A DNA stretch of 45,072 bases from Candidatus Babelota bacterium (GTDB lineage Bacteria; Babelota; Babeliae; Babelales; JABDEC01): contig JABDFA010000010.1 in the NCBI GenBank assembly GCA_013286795.1, positions 1-45,072 on the forward strand. The letters are read 5' to 3'. Positions within the stretch are counted from its first letter, which is position 1; every line of letters starts with the position of its first letter. A model generated the notes under the pieces. It did not search any database. It saw only the letters and a list, made by a program, of their open reading frames with translations, and was not told the DNA's origin. Made by a program: the position numbers and the translations under genes. This document shows positions 33,102 through 42,136 of the stretch, in pieces.

Positions 33102-33290
33102 ATGCAAAAAATAACTGATTTCTTAAAAATAAAAGAAGCAGCAAAATTTCTTGGTGTAGTACCTAATACCTTACGTAATTGGGAGAAAGAGAAAAAAATT
33201 CTCGTTTACCGAAACCCACAAAATGCTTATAGGTTATATAGAAAGGAAGATCTAGAACAGTTACTCAACAACATAAAGCTTGTAATATGA
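33102..33290 (+). CDS. MerR-type HTH protein, possible recombination directionality factor
   Basis: 62 residues: FLKIKEAAKFLGVVPNTLRNW, then a turn and a wing (RNPQNAYRLYRKEDLEQLL). This is the DNA-binding half of MerR and of the TnpA N-terminus of IS607-type elements. The stop overlaps the recombinase start (ATGA, 33287-33290), so the two are translated together. In IS607 the HTH and the serine recombinase are fused; here they are separate genes. It may direct recombinase action or act as its excision factor. Confidence 0.8.
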   Translation: MQKITDFLKIKEAAKFLGVVPNTLRNWEKEKKILVYRNPQNAYRLYRKEDLEQLLNNIKLVI

Positions 33291-34831
33291 AAGCAATTCT
33301 TATAGCCCGAGTAAGCACGGAAGAACAAAAAGAAGCAGGAAATTCTTTACCTGCTCAGATTGCTCGTCTTGAAAAATATTGCAAGAATAAAAATTTCGAG
33401 ATTTTAAAAATTTGTAGTTTCGATGAAAGCGCATATACAAACCAAAGAGAAGAGTTTGATAAGATTATAGATTTTGTTATTAACCAAAAAGAAAAAGTGG
33501 CTGTATGTTGCGATAAGGTTGATAGAATATCCAGAAATATTTTTGATACACGTGTTTCTACCCTTTATGAAAAAGCTCTAAAAGATGAAATTGAGATGCA
33601 TTTTGTTTCGGATGGACAAGTACTTACTAGTCGTATTTCAGCTGCAGAAAAATTCCAATTTAGTATTAATTTAGGGTTAGCAAAATATTATTCGGACGCA
33701 ATTAGCGACAATGTTAAACGTGCTCAAGAACAAAAATTACGTAAAGGTGAATGGCTTTCTAAAGCGATTTTTGGATATAAAAATATTACATTATCTTCAG
33801 GAAAAAAAGATATAGAGGTTGATTCTGAAAATGCACCTTATGTAATAAAAATGTTCGAACTGTATGCTACAGGTATTAAATCTTTTCAAACAGTTGCTGA
33901 TGAAATGAACCGGCTGGGTTTAAAAAATTCCAATGGCAATCCTATTTCGCCAAGCCGTGTAGAACAAACGTTAAAGAACAGTTTTTACTATGGCATTATG
34001 AAAGTAAATGGTGAATATCATAAACATAAATATCCACCTCTTATTTCTGAAACTTTATTTAAAAAAGTGCAAAGTATTATGAGCGGCCATAATAAAGCAC
34101 ACATACAATATGCCAATAAGCCAATGCTATTGCGTGGCTTAATAGTATGTAACAGATGTGGCTGTACAGTATCAGGTGATATTAAAAAAAATAAGTATGT
34201 CTATTACAGTTGCAGTAACTCAAAACGTATATGCAAAAGAATATGGATAAAAGAAGAAGTTATTGTTAATGCCCTTCTAGAAACTTTTGACAAGATTAGT
34301 CTATCTGATGAGAAGATACAGAAAATTATCGATTTTATAAAGCAGTCATATAATCAGCAGCAAGAGTTTCTTCAGGCGAAACAGCAGGCATTATGCAAGG
34401 AACTTGATCAAATACAGAACAGATTATCAAAACTTGTAGATATGCATCTTGATGGTACGGTAGATGCTGATACTTATAAGAATAAAATGAATGAGTATAA
34501 AAATAGACAGCGGGAGATTACATCAGAAATGCAAAGTCATGTAGAACTTGATGAATTGAACATGATAACCGTTCAGAAGGTGCTTAGATTAGCGAAACTT
34601 TCTAGGGAAATTTTTGAAAGTTCGAATATAGAAGAAAAACAACAACTTTTGAGATTTGTTTATTCGAACTTGAAGCTGGATGGTGAAAACCTGCTTGCAG
34701 AGCTGAAAGAACCATTCTTTAGCATGGAAAAAATAGGCGATCAACCTATTTGGCTGGGGCGGAAGGATTCGAACCTCCGGATGCCAGGACCAAAACCTGG
34801 TGCCTTACCGCTTGGCTACGCCCCAACTTGA
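33287..34831 (+). CDS. Large serine recombinase, reading into the tRNA-Gln gene
   Basis: 514 residues. The catalytic domain has ARVSTEEQ with nucleophile Ser10 and Arg8, and the DRISR motif (79-83). A recombinase domain follows (about 160-260), then a zinc-ribbon (VCNRCGCTVSG and YYSCSNSKRICKR, about 285-320), a coiled coil and a helical end. The last 26 residues, beginning WLGRKDSNLRMPGPKPG, are encoded antisense to tRNA-Gln, so the natural end of the protein probably lies before residue 488. The enzyme cuts and rejoins short att sites; the frame's extension into the tRNA suggests that its attachment site is at the tRNA's 3' end. ATGA overlap with the HTH gene. Confidence 0.88.
   Translation: MKAILIARVSTEEQKEAGNSLPAQIARLEKYCKNKNFEILKICSFDESAYTNQREEFDKIIDFVINQKEKVAVCCDKVDRISRNIFDTRVSTLYEKALKDEIEMHFVSDGQVLTSRISAAEKFQFSINLGLAKYYSDAISDNVKRAQEQKLRKGEWLSKAIFGYKNITLSSGKKDIEVDSENAPYVIKMFELYATGIKSFQTVADEMNRLGLKNSNGNPISPSRVEQTLKNSFYYGIMKVNGEYHKHKYPPLISETLFKKVQSIMSGHNKAHIQYANKPMLLRGLIVCNRCGCTVSGDIKKNKYVYYSCSNSKRICKRIWIKEEVIVNALLETFDKISLSDEKIQKIIDFIKQSYNQQQEFLQAKQQALCKELDQIQNRLSKLVDMHLDGTVDADTYKNKMNEYKNRQREITSEMQSHVELDELNMITVQKVLRLAKLSREIFESSNIEEKQQLLRFVYSNLKLDGENLLAELKEPFFSMEKIGDQPIWLGRKDSNLRMPGPKPGALPLGYAPT
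34751..34825 (-). tRNA. tRNA-Gln (anticodon TTG)
   Basis: On the minus strand TGGGGCG pairs with CGCCCCA in the acceptor stem. The D-arm is GCC...GGC, the anticodon stem CCAGG/CCTGG with loop TTTTGGT gives anticodon TTG, and the T-arm is GGAGG-TTCGAAT-CCTTC with one G-T pair. A discriminator G and an encoded CCA end complete it. Close to the E. coli tRNA-Gln in its acceptor and D-arm. Its antisense strand is the 3' end of the serine recombinase gene. Confidence 0.93.
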
Positions 34832-34843
34832 ATTTTTGTATTC

Positions 34844-35113
34844 TTAAGAATTTTCCATAGCTTGAATTTTATTATACTCCTTAATTACATTTTCTTCAAG
34901 CTTTGAACGTGTTTCTGAATTTAATGGGTGAACTATATCTCTAAAAGTTCCATCTTTTCTACGTCTAGATGGCATAGATACAAAAAGAGCCTTATCACCT
35001 TCTATAACCTTTAAATCGCGTACAATAAAAGAATTATCAAAGACCAAGGTTGCATACGCTTTTAGTCTTCCGCCATTATCTACTGGAAAGATTTTTACTT
35101 CTGTTATTTCCAT
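34844..35113 (-). CDS. spoVG: SpoVG-family RNA/DNA-binding regulator
   Basis: 89 residues. MEITEVKIFPVDNGGRLKAY, VFDNSFIVRDLKVIEG and the basic SMPSRRRKDGTFRDIVHPLN are the SpoVG family's hallmarks. Length matches. SpoVG binds nucleic acid and tunes other genes in several bacteria, including non-sporulating ones. It follows rsmH on the minus strand with 92 bases between, and AAAGGA lies before the ATG. The neighbour on the other side is tRNA-Gln. Confidence 0.93.
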   Translation of the reverse strand: MEITEVKIFPVDNGGRLKAYATLVFDNSFIVRDLKVIEGDKALFVSMPSRRRKDGTFRDIVHPLNSETRSKLEENVIKEYNKIQAMENS

Positions 35114-35205
35114 TGCAACTGTTCCTTTAAAGAGTCCTTAATTGTTTAAAAACATGCAATTTTACAATCAACACTCGATTAATTTACCCATGCAGTACTG
35201 GTTTG

Positions 35206-36129
35206 TCAATCAATATTTTCATTTTTCGAGTACAATTTAGCAGCCCTAAGTTTAGCTGATCTAGAAGAAGGATTTATTTGGATTTCATTAAGTGAGGCTG
35301 TAACGACTCTTTTAGTCAATATTTCAAAACTAGATTTATGGTTTTTCAAAAATTGTTTAACTAATCTATCTTCCAATGAATGAAAGCTTATGCAAACTAA
35401 TCTACCGTTAGGATTTAAAACACCTAAAGTAGCTACAAGAAAGGAATTTATATTTTCAAGCTCGTCATTAACATAAATTCTTAAGGCTTGAAAAACCCTT
35501 GTAGCCGGATGAATTTTGCTCTTCTTTTTATAATCTGAAGGAAAAGCTCTTTCAATTATATCTATAAGCTGCCCTACTGTTTCTATTTTTTTGTACCTGC
35601 GATTTTCAACAATAAAGCTAGCTATTTTTTTTGAGTTTCGCTCTTCGCCTAAATTAAAAAAAATTTCTTCCAGCTGTTTTTGTGAAGCCCTGTTAATTAC
35701 ATCGGCAGCCGTAGTTTGATGATGCGAATTAGACATTCTCATATCTAAAAAAGCTTCTTTATAAACAGAAAAACCTGGTAAATTTGTTATTTGATATTGG
35801 GAGGTTCCAAAATCTGCCAATATACCATCAACTGAAGTTATATTTTCTTTTTTTAAAAGTTTTATTAATTGTGCAAAGTTACCCCAAATTAATGTCAATC
35901 TACCTGGAAACTCTTCCTGTAGTACAGCACCATTTTTTTCTAGGGCATTTTTATCCCAATCAATTGCAATTACTTTACATCTTGGTTCTTTTTCTAAAAT
36001 TGCACGAGTATGACCTCCTCCACCAAAAGTTACATCAACATATAATTTGTTTGGTTGGGGCGATACATACTCAAGAACTTCTTTTACTAGAACTGATTTA
36101 TGATAAATATCTCTATCTAAATTATTCAT
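35206..36129 (-). CDS. rsmH: 16S rRNA m4C1402 N4-methyltransferase
   Basis: 307 residues, as expected. YHKSVLVKEVLEYVSP, then the SAM-binding DVTFGGGGHTRAIL, ADFGTSQYQ and FQALRIYVNDELENI, and the C-terminal ISFHSLEDRLVKQF are all RsmH signatures. It methylates C1402 of 16S rRNA in the decoding centre. It follows murF by 17 bases on the same strand, as in cell-wall gene clusters, though mraZ, ftsL, murE and mraY are absent. GAGAT precedes the ATG. Confidence 0.96.
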   Translation of the reverse strand: MNNLDRDIYHKSVLVKEVLEYVSPQPNKLYVDVTFGGGGHTRAILEKEPRCKVIAIDWDKNALEKNGAVLQEEFPGRLTLIWGNFAQLIKLLKKENITSVDGILADFGTSQYQITNLPGFSVYKEAFLDMRMSNSHHQTTAADVINRASQKQLEEIFFNLGEERNSKKIASFIVENRRYKKIETVGQLIDIIERAFPSDYKKKSKIHPATRVFQALRIYVNDELENINSFLVATLGVLNPNGRLVCISFHSLEDRLVKQFLKNHKSSFEILTKRVVTASLNEIQINPSSRSAKLRAAKLYSKNENID

Positions 36130-36146
36130 GAGATCTCAATTAAAAT

Positions 36147-37643
36147 TTAAGGCAAACTCTCTCCCCCTACCTGCCCTACGAAGCCTTGGCGAAGTAGGGT
36201 TTTCTTTCTATTTATATTTACTTCACTATTTATTGTATCAGATTCTGTAAATTTATTAACAAGATTCACCAGGCCCGTAGTATATCCAGCAGTAGAACCT
36301 TTAACAAAAATTAAAGAATCTTTACCTGAAATTTTTTCTTCTAAAAATAAGGCAGCTTCTTGCCATGAAGCGAAAATATCAATTTTCAAAGAAAGAGGCG
36401 CTGTTTTTTTAATAAATTTAGCAGATTCTCCAACTAAAATTAAATGATTTAATGAAGGCACCTTTCTTAAAAATCTACCTATTTGGCGATGCCAAAAAGC
36501 AGATTCTGTTCCAAGTTCCAACATATCAGACAAAACAGCTATTTTTTGAGCTTTGGTTTTAATGCTTTCAAATGTAAGTAAACCAGACTTCATGCTTTCA
36601 GGTCCAGCATTATAGCAATCATCTATTAAATATCCATCTCCTGATTTAAGAGGCTTAATTTGAAATCTGCCTTTTACTTCAACTTGCTTAGATAAACCAT
36701 TTATTATTATGTCATCAGGAATTCCCAATATAGAGCAAACTGCAGCAGATGCCAAACTATTAAAAACCATACCCAAATGATTACTGTTCAGGCTAACTGT
36801 ATATTTCTTGTTATAAATTTTAAGCATAAAGCTTAACATTGAACCTTCTTGTTTAATTTTTCTAGCCTGAACTTGGTTAATAATTTTTGATCCAAATTTA
36901 ACTACAGGATGCGAATAACTAATATGAGAAAGAGGCTGTTGATCACCATTAACAATCCCAATATTGCCATCTTTAAAGTATTTGAAAATATCTCTTTTTT
37001 CTGCAGCTATGCTGGACAATGAACCTAATCCTTCCATATGACTATGTCCAATACAAGTAATAACACCAATTGTAGGCTTTACTATACCAGCCAAAGTAGC
37101 CATTTCTCCTCGTTTATTAATACCCATCTCTATAACAGCGACTTGATGAGCACTTTGCATTTTTAAAATATTTAATGGAACACCTATCAAACTATTTTGA
37201 TTGCCATAAGAAACACATACTTTCATTCCATACAATTTCAAAATATTAGCAAGCATCTCCTTAGTAGATGTTTTGCCAACAGATCCAGTAATTCCGATCA
37301 CAGGATAAGAAAATTGTTCTCTCCATGCACTAGCCAAAATCCATAAAGCTTTCAAGGTATCATCAACTAAAACAATTAGTTTTGTATTTAAAATTTTCTT
37401 ATCTATTTTTGAAATACAATCTACTTTTTCCTTATTTATAAATACCCCAGCAGCACCTTGTTCTATTGCCTGGGCCACAAAATTATGTCCATCTGTTTGT
37501 TTACCCGCTAAAGCTATAAATATGTCACCTTCTTGCAATTTTCTGGTATCAACTGAAAAATTAATTTCTTCAGGAAAAACATCTGACAAAATCTTAGCGC
37601 TACTAAGAGTTTTTTCTAAAAAATTCTTGTTGAAAGCTATCAC
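36147..37643 (-). CDS. murF: UDP-MurNAc-tripeptide:D-Ala-D-Ala ligase
   Basis: 498 residues from a GTG start. Mur ligase signatures: SVDTRKLQEGDIFIALAG, the ATP loop GITGSVGKTSTKEML, VIEMGINKRGEMATL, DDCYNAGPESM and LSDMLELGTESAFWHRQIG. MurF adds D-Ala-D-Ala to the muramyl peptide in the cytosol, so the organism makes or recently made peptidoglycan. About the last 20 residues (KKTLLRQGFVGQVGGESLP) are encoded by a palindromic repeat (36174-36199) and are foreign to the family; the enzyme is longer than the typical 450. The ribosome site is weak. Confidence 0.95.
   Translation of the reverse strand: MIAFNKNFLEKTLSSAKILSDVFPEEINFSVDTRKLQEGDIFIALAGKQTDGHNFVAQAIEQGAAGVFINKEKVDCISKIDKKILNTKLIVLVDDTLKALWILASAWREQFSYPVIGITGSVGKTSTKEMLANILKLYGMKVCVSYGNQNSLIGVPLNILKMQSAHQVAVIEMGINKRGEMATLAGIVKPTIGVITCIGHSHMEGLGSLSSIAAEKRDIFKYFKDGNIGIVNGDQQPLSHISYSHPVVKFGSKIINQVQARKIKQEGSMLSFMLKIYNKKYTVSLNSNHLGMVFNSLASAAVCSILGIPDDIIINGLSKQVEVKGRFQIKPLKSGDGYLIDDCYNAGPESMKSGLLTFESIKTKAQKIAVLSDMLELGTESAFWHRQIGRFLRKVPSLNHLILVGESAKFIKKTAPLSLKIDIFASWQEAALFLEEKISGKDSLIFVKGSTAGYTTGLVNLVNKFTESDTINSEVNINRKKTLLRQGFVGQVGGESLP
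36174..36199. repeat. Palindromic repeat inserted in the 3' end of murF
   Basis: CCCTAC and GTAGGG bound GAAGCCTTGGCGAA, with partial internal pairing. It is read in frame as part of the MurF C-terminus and resembles the intergenic copy at 11551-11576. The arrangement parallels the in-frame palindromic elements known from Rickettsia. Confidence 0.65.
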
Positions 37644-37794
37644 GAGCTTACATCTCCAATAAAATAATTTTTTTATTATTACAACTAATTGAAAGTTTAA
37701 TCACAACTGAAAAAATGTCGGTTTTTTTTAAAGTTGTCAAGCAATAATAGCAAATCAAGCAAAATAAAACATTGTAATTAGAGCAATTATTATT

Positions 37795-39996
37795 TTAATT
37801 CTTTACAACTTTGCGTGTTTTACCACATTCTGTAGGTATAATATATCCTTGAGATTCAAGAGCTTCTATAATACGAGCCGACCTATTAAAGCCTATTCTA
37901 AATTTACGTTGTAAAAGTGAAATCGAAACCTCTTTAACATCTTTTAAGTATAAAAGAACATCTTGATACAGAAGATCATCTTGATTATCTAAATTATCTT
38001 TATTGCTAATTATAGTTTGATCAAGACTTAAATATTCTACTTTTATCTGAAAGCGAATATGATTAACTACTTTTAATATCTCTAAATCACTAACAAAAGC
38101 GCCATGTATTCTTCTTAACAAAGAAAATTGTGGATCTAAAAATAACATATCCCCTTTGCCAAGTAGTTTTTCTGCACCTACACAATCAAGTATGGTCCTA
38201 GAATCTACTTTAGAAGTTACTCTAAATGACATTCTGCTTGGAAAATTAATTTTAATCAGACCTGTAACCACATCAACAGAAGGTCGTTGTGTTGCCACAA
38301 TTAAATGTATACCCGATGCTCTGGCCATTTGAGCAATTCTAATTATAAGAGTTTCTACATCCTTACCCGCAGTCATCATAAGATCTGCAAGTTCATCAAT
38401 AACTGTTACAATATAATGCAATCTATTTAAGTTATGTTTTTGACAATATAGATTATAATCTAAAATATTTTTAACACCAATTTTTGCCATATTTTCATAA
38501 CGAGTTTCCATTTCTTTTACTAGCCATTTAAGAACATCTATAGCCTGCTTAGGAATAGTAACAATTGGAAAAAGCAAATGCGCAATATCTGAATATGCTG
38601 CAAATTCTAATCTCTTTGGATCAATTAAAATCAATCTGAGTTCATCAGGAGATAATTTACATAAAAGACTTATTAACATTGTATTTAATGCTACAGATTT
38701 ACCAGAACCGGTTGAACCGGCAACAAGTAGATGTGGCATTGATGCTAGATCTACTACTACCTTATTACCAACAGTATCTTCACCTATAGCTAAAGGTAAC
38801 TTTCCAACAAAATTTTGATATTCTTTTGAATGTACAACGGCTGTAAATGAAACGCTTTTTCTATTCTTATTTGCTATCTCAAAACCAATAACAGATTTTC
38901 CCGGTATTGGAGCAATAATTCTTATACTATTTGCTTGTAATGCCATAGCTAGGTCATCTTCAAGAGCCAAAATCCTACTAATCTTAGAATCAACATTGGG
39001 CTGATATTCAAATAATGTTATTATAGGACCATATTCAATAGAAATAACCTTACCATTAACTCCAAAATGTCTTAATTTTTCCTCTAATATAATAACTTGT
39101 TCTTCAAGGTCTTTTTTAAATTTTTTATCATCTTGTGTTTCTTTTATAGCAGTAAAAATATTTAAATCTGGTAAGAAATATTCACTAGACGATTCTATAG
39201 AACCTTCTCTACTCTCTTTGCTAACTATTTTTATATCATTTTCTTGTATATTTTTGTTGACACTAAAAAATTCTTGCCAGAAAGGATCCTTACTTAAGTT
39301 ATTATCTTCAAAGATTTGATTATATTCCATTTTAAAATGAGGCTCTTCTAATTCTTTTAAAGCGGACCCATTTAGCAATGAACTGGCCCATTTTGTAATG
39401 TATACAAATGGCAAAGATGAATAATAAATTATTTTCTCAGTTATAACTACAAGATTTTTAAAGTTTTTTAAATTAAATACACAAAAAAATGAGATCCTAA
39501 ATATTAATAGGAAAGAAACAAAAACCAAAGAAAATAAAATTAAATATATTAAAGGTTTATCTAACAATAAACCCAATTTTTTAAATAAGTAAGATCCCAA
39601 AACACCGCCACTATAAAAAAAAGTATTATTTTTTATAAACATGGCACAACAAATATTAGTGATAAAAAATATATTTAAAAATGCCAATAAGCGCTCCCAC
39701 TCATTCCTAAAACTTAAATTAAATAAGAAAAATGCTGTTAAATAAAATAAAAAAAGTATAAAAACCAAGCTTCCATACCCAAATAAGTAAAACAATGTAG
39801 CTGATAAATTGGCCCCACAACTCCCTAAAATATTTTTGATTACTGCTTCTCTACCATCATAATAAAAGAAAGAATGATCAAATGAATTATAAAAAATTAA
39901 AGATAATAAAACAGTAAGAGATGTGATTAATAAAAACACCCCTATATATATTTTATTACTAATTTTTTTAAAAAATTTATTAATTAAAAATATCAT
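37795..39996 (-). CDS. ftsK: DNA translocase FtsK/SpoIIIE
   Basis: 733 residues, typical of the short SpoIIIE-like form. About four membrane segments occupy residues 15-180. A linker follows, then the motor domain: LLVAGSTGSGKSVALNTML (Walker A), VTVIDELADLMM (Walker B), ATQRPSVDVVTG. The C-terminal gamma domain is a winged helix (LLQRKFRIGFNRSARIIEAL) that reads orienting DNA sequences. FtsK pumps chromosome DNA through the division site and activates dimer resolution. It lies upstream of murF with 151 bases between. GAGAT precedes the ATG. Confidence 0.96.
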   Translation of the reverse strand: MIFLINKFFKKISNKIYIGVFLLITSLTVLLSLIFYNSFDHSFFYYDGREAVIKNILGSCGANLSATLFYLFGYGSLVFILFLFYLTAFFLFNLSFRNEWERLLAFLNIFFITNICCAMFIKNNTFFYSGGVLGSYLFKKLGLLLDKPLIYLILFSLVFVSFLLIFRISFFCVFNLKNFKNLVVITEKIIYYSSLPFVYITKWASSLLNGSALKELEEPHFKMEYNQIFEDNNLSKDPFWQEFFSVNKNIQENDIKIVSKESREGSIESSSEYFLPDLNIFTAIKETQDDKKFKKDLEEQVIILEEKLRHFGVNGKVISIEYGPIITLFEYQPNVDSKISRILALEDDLAMALQANSIRIIAPIPGKSVIGFEIANKNRKSVSFTAVVHSKEYQNFVGKLPLAIGEDTVGNKVVVDLASMPHLLVAGSTGSGKSVALNTMLISLLCKLSPDELRLILIDPKRLEFAAYSDIAHLLFPIVTIPKQAIDVLKWLVKEMETRYENMAKIGVKNILDYNLYCQKHNLNRLHYIVTVIDELADLMMTAGKDVETLIIRIAQMARASGIHLIVATQRPSVDVVTGLIKINFPSRMSFRVTSKVDSRTILDCVGAEKLLGKGDMLFLDPQFSLLRRIHGAFVSDLEILKVVNHIRFQIKVEYLSLDQTIISNKDNLDNQDDLLYQDVLLYLKDVKEVSISLLQRKFRIGFNRSARIIEALESQGYIIPTECGKTRKVVKN

Positions 39997-40468
39997 AATA
40001 TTTATCTCTTTATTTATGAGTATAAAATTTTCAATACTATAAAATTAATAGTTTTAAAATTTATATAAAAATGCGTACTTAATAAAAGATTTATCTTAAT
40101 CTTTTTAATAAAAAAAAACGCCTGATTTAAAGAAGAATTTAAACATGAACACTAGTTATTTCACTCACCAATATAACAATTTGCAACTTTACTCTTTACA
40201 AGTTTCGATTGGCATGATTATACTTAGGTTCATTAAGTCAAAAATTTTGTTTTAAATTATTGACTTAGCAATTTAAATATACTAGCGTTTGATTAGAAAA
40301 TGTTTGTTGTAATAGTATAATTTGTAAAATGATTAAGTCATTTTAAAAATTTTTAGATTACGAAAGGAGGGAGCTGCTAGAGTAAAAAATCAAATATGTT
40401 AAAAAAAGTGTCGTCGTATTAAGTTTTTAGCTCAAAACATTTTAATTAAGTTTAAAAGGAGCGACTTT
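39997..40468. other. 472-base divergent upstream region with long leader of the surface protein gene
   Basis: This lies between the ftsK start and the 40469 gene. A TATAAT at 40316-40321, with TTGATT at 40289 too far upstream for a standard spacing, is the best promoter candidate. A purine-rich GAAAGGAGGGAG (about 40362-40373) stands about 100 bases before the ATG with no start codon in range. A 36-codon frame at 40145-40255 and an eight-codon frame at 40396 are seen but not supported. Confidence 0.5.
40289..40321 (+). promoter_or_regulatory. Candidate promoter of the surface protein gene
   Basis: TATAAT (40316-40321) is a perfect -10 box. TTGATT (40289-40294) is 21 bases upstream, longer than usual. 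The transcript would have a leader of about 140 bases. A different -35 or activator is possible. Confidence 0.3.
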
Positions 40469-42070
40469 ATGAAATCAATGCTAAAAGGTTTTTTTTGCAT
40501 TACTTTACTTGCCGTTTGTGGCACAGTAGGAAGTGCAAAAGCAAAATCATGTGAAGATGAATGCAGTGGCCAGGAAACTGTATGCCCTGTAGATTGCCCT
40601 AAAGAAAAAGGCAATGTATATGGTCATACTTTCTGGAATGCTCGTCCAGTACACCAAAATGAAGCTCGTAAAATGATGGGTGTAGAAGATAAAATCCATC
40701 TTTTTGGAAAAGAAGAGTTTTATGGTGTAGCAAGTGTAGCGCTATCATTTGGTGAAACATTTAAAAGCAAAAAAATCGGGGAATTCTTCTCGTTTGTTCC
40801 AACCGGAAATAGAATGACCTACGGTGCAAATGACACAAGTGATATCTACAATGTAGAATTCGGTACAACATCATCAGGAACAATTTGCTTCAAACCAAAA
40901 ATCAAAAACTTCATAGCTGACCTAGATTTATTTGTAGGTTGGGATGAATTTGTTTGTGGTCTTTGGACAAGAATAGGTATACCTATCAACGTAACCAGCT
41001 GGGATTTCAACATTGCTGATGTACCTAATGATACAACAACACTTGCAACTGCAAACTACGAAACAGGTGAAGTAACTATAAGTACAACAGAAGTTACACC
41101 GGTTGTAAATGCTAACTTGAGAGAAGGCTTTAACGGATTAGCATTTGGCGACGTACCTGCATTACAATATGCTAGAGTTTGTGGCAAACATACACAAACA
41201 CAAGTATCAGGCCTAGTTCTTGATCTAGGTTACGATGTAATCAGAAGAGAAAGAGGACATCTTGCATTAAGCTTACACTTTGTTGCTCCAACAGGAACAA
41301 AACCTGAAGCTAGATGGTTATTTGAACCAATCTCAGGTGCTGCTCATATGTGGGAACTTGGTGGTACAGTTAACACAGGATACCAATTATGGGAAAACTG
41401 TGACGGTGACCAAAGAGTGAATGTGTACTTCGATGCAGTTGTTGACCATGAATTTGGTTCAACACAAAGACGTACATTCTCTTTATTACAACCTAGCACA
41501 GGATTAAAGAATGCAGGTTCTCAATACTTCATTCTTAAACAATTTGCAGCTACAGATTTAGTTACACCAACAGGACTTGAAAGAGCTGCTAATATAACCA
41601 CAACTGAAGTTAAAGTTAGCTGTGATGTTATGGCAGACTTAGCTATAATGTTACAATATGACAGATGCAACTTTTCATTCGGTCTTGGTTGGGAATTCTG
41701 GCTCAGAACAAGAGAAAAACTCAAATGTGGTCCAGTATTTGCAGCCCTAGATGATGCAGCTGTTAAATATGCAGTTAAACCTGCAGGTTTAGATTCAGCT
41801 AGCGGTGCTTCAACTGCTACACTTGCTTCTACAATTGGAACAATTGTAACAGATAGTACTCAAACTTTCTTAACTTCAAATGATATCGACCTATGTTCAG
41901 CGTTACATCCACAAGCTTTCTCTAACAAAGCATTCGGCTTTGTTGGTTACAATTGGAAAGATTGTGAATGGCAACCGTACATATTACTAGGTGGTGAAGT
42001 TGAATTCGGAAACGACAACAAAGCTGCTAATGAATGGTTTGTAGATCTTAAAGGCGGAATATCCTTCTAA
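40469..42070 (+). CDS. Abundant surface protein, MOMP-like beta-barrel candidate
   Basis: 533 residues with a signal peptide (MKSMLKGFFCITLLAVCGTVGSAKA). The mature start has a dense Cys cluster (CEDECSGQETVCPVDC), and further cysteines occur through the protein, often in pairs of alternating polar/hydrophobic strands. It ends DLKGGISF: a terminal Phe after alternating residues is the outer-membrane barrel signal. It looks like a porin of the Chlamydia MOMP kind, with disulfide cross-linking possible. Codon use is smoother and base composition less AT-rich than its neighbours, a sign of high expression. It has a strong AAAGGAG site, a long leader and a strong terminator. Confidence 0.8.
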   Translation: MKSMLKGFFCITLLAVCGTVGSAKAKSCEDECSGQETVCPVDCPKEKGNVYGHTFWNARPVHQNEARKMMGVEDKIHLFGKEEFYGVASVALSFGETFKSKKIGEFFSFVPTGNRMTYGANDTSDIYNVEFGTTSSGTICFKPKIKNFIADLDLFVGWDEFVCGLWTRIGIPINVTSWDFNIADVPNDTTTLATANYETGEVTISTTEVTPVVNANLREGFNGLAFGDVPALQYARVCGKHTQTQVSGLVLDLGYDVIRRERGHLALSLHFVAPTGTKPEARWLFEPISGAAHMWELGGTVNTGYQLWENCDGDQRVNVYFDAVVDHEFGSTQRRTFSLLQPSTGLKNAGSQYFILKQFAATDLVTPTGLERAANITTTEVKVSCDVMADLAIMLQYDRCNFSFGLGWEFWLRTREKLKCGPVFAALDDAAVKYAVKPAGLDSASGASTATLASTIGTIVTDSTQTFLTSNDIDLCSALHPQAFSNKAFGFVGYNWKDCEWQPYILLGGEVEFGNDNKAANEWFVDLKGGISF

Positions 42071-42099
42071 GATTATAAAGCAGAACAAATCTAGTACCA

Positions 42100-42131
42100 G
42101 GAAGGCTCATGTGAGCCTTCCATTTTTTTTT
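42100..42131 (+). terminator. Strong intrinsic terminator of the surface protein gene
   Basis: GGAAGGCTCA (42100-42109) and TGAGCCTTCC (42112-42121) form a perfect 10-bp stem with a TG loop, followed by A and nine T (42123-42131). It lies 30 bases after the stop codon. Confidence 0.9.
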
Positions 42132-42136
42132 GATAT

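Larger units (their letters stand above)
28329..34831. mobile_element. Integrative element with serine recombinase at a tRNA-Gln gene
   Basis: The segment carries mobile-element genes throughout: three small phage-like genes (28329-29475), an unknown gene, a primase-type zinc finger, a TOPRIM/ATPase gene, a MerR-type HTH gene and a large serine recombinase ending across tRNA-Gln. The right end lies at or near 34740-34831. The left end is not resolved: no copy of the tRNA end is visible near 28290-28330, and large serine recombinases use short cores that leave little trace. No capsid or conjugation genes are seen, so it may be a satellite or depends on a helper. Confidence 0.65.

Noticed and set aside
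40145-40255. 36-codon plus-strand frame upstream of the surface protein gene
   Set aside because: Composition is ordinary and no homology or strong ribosome site is seen.
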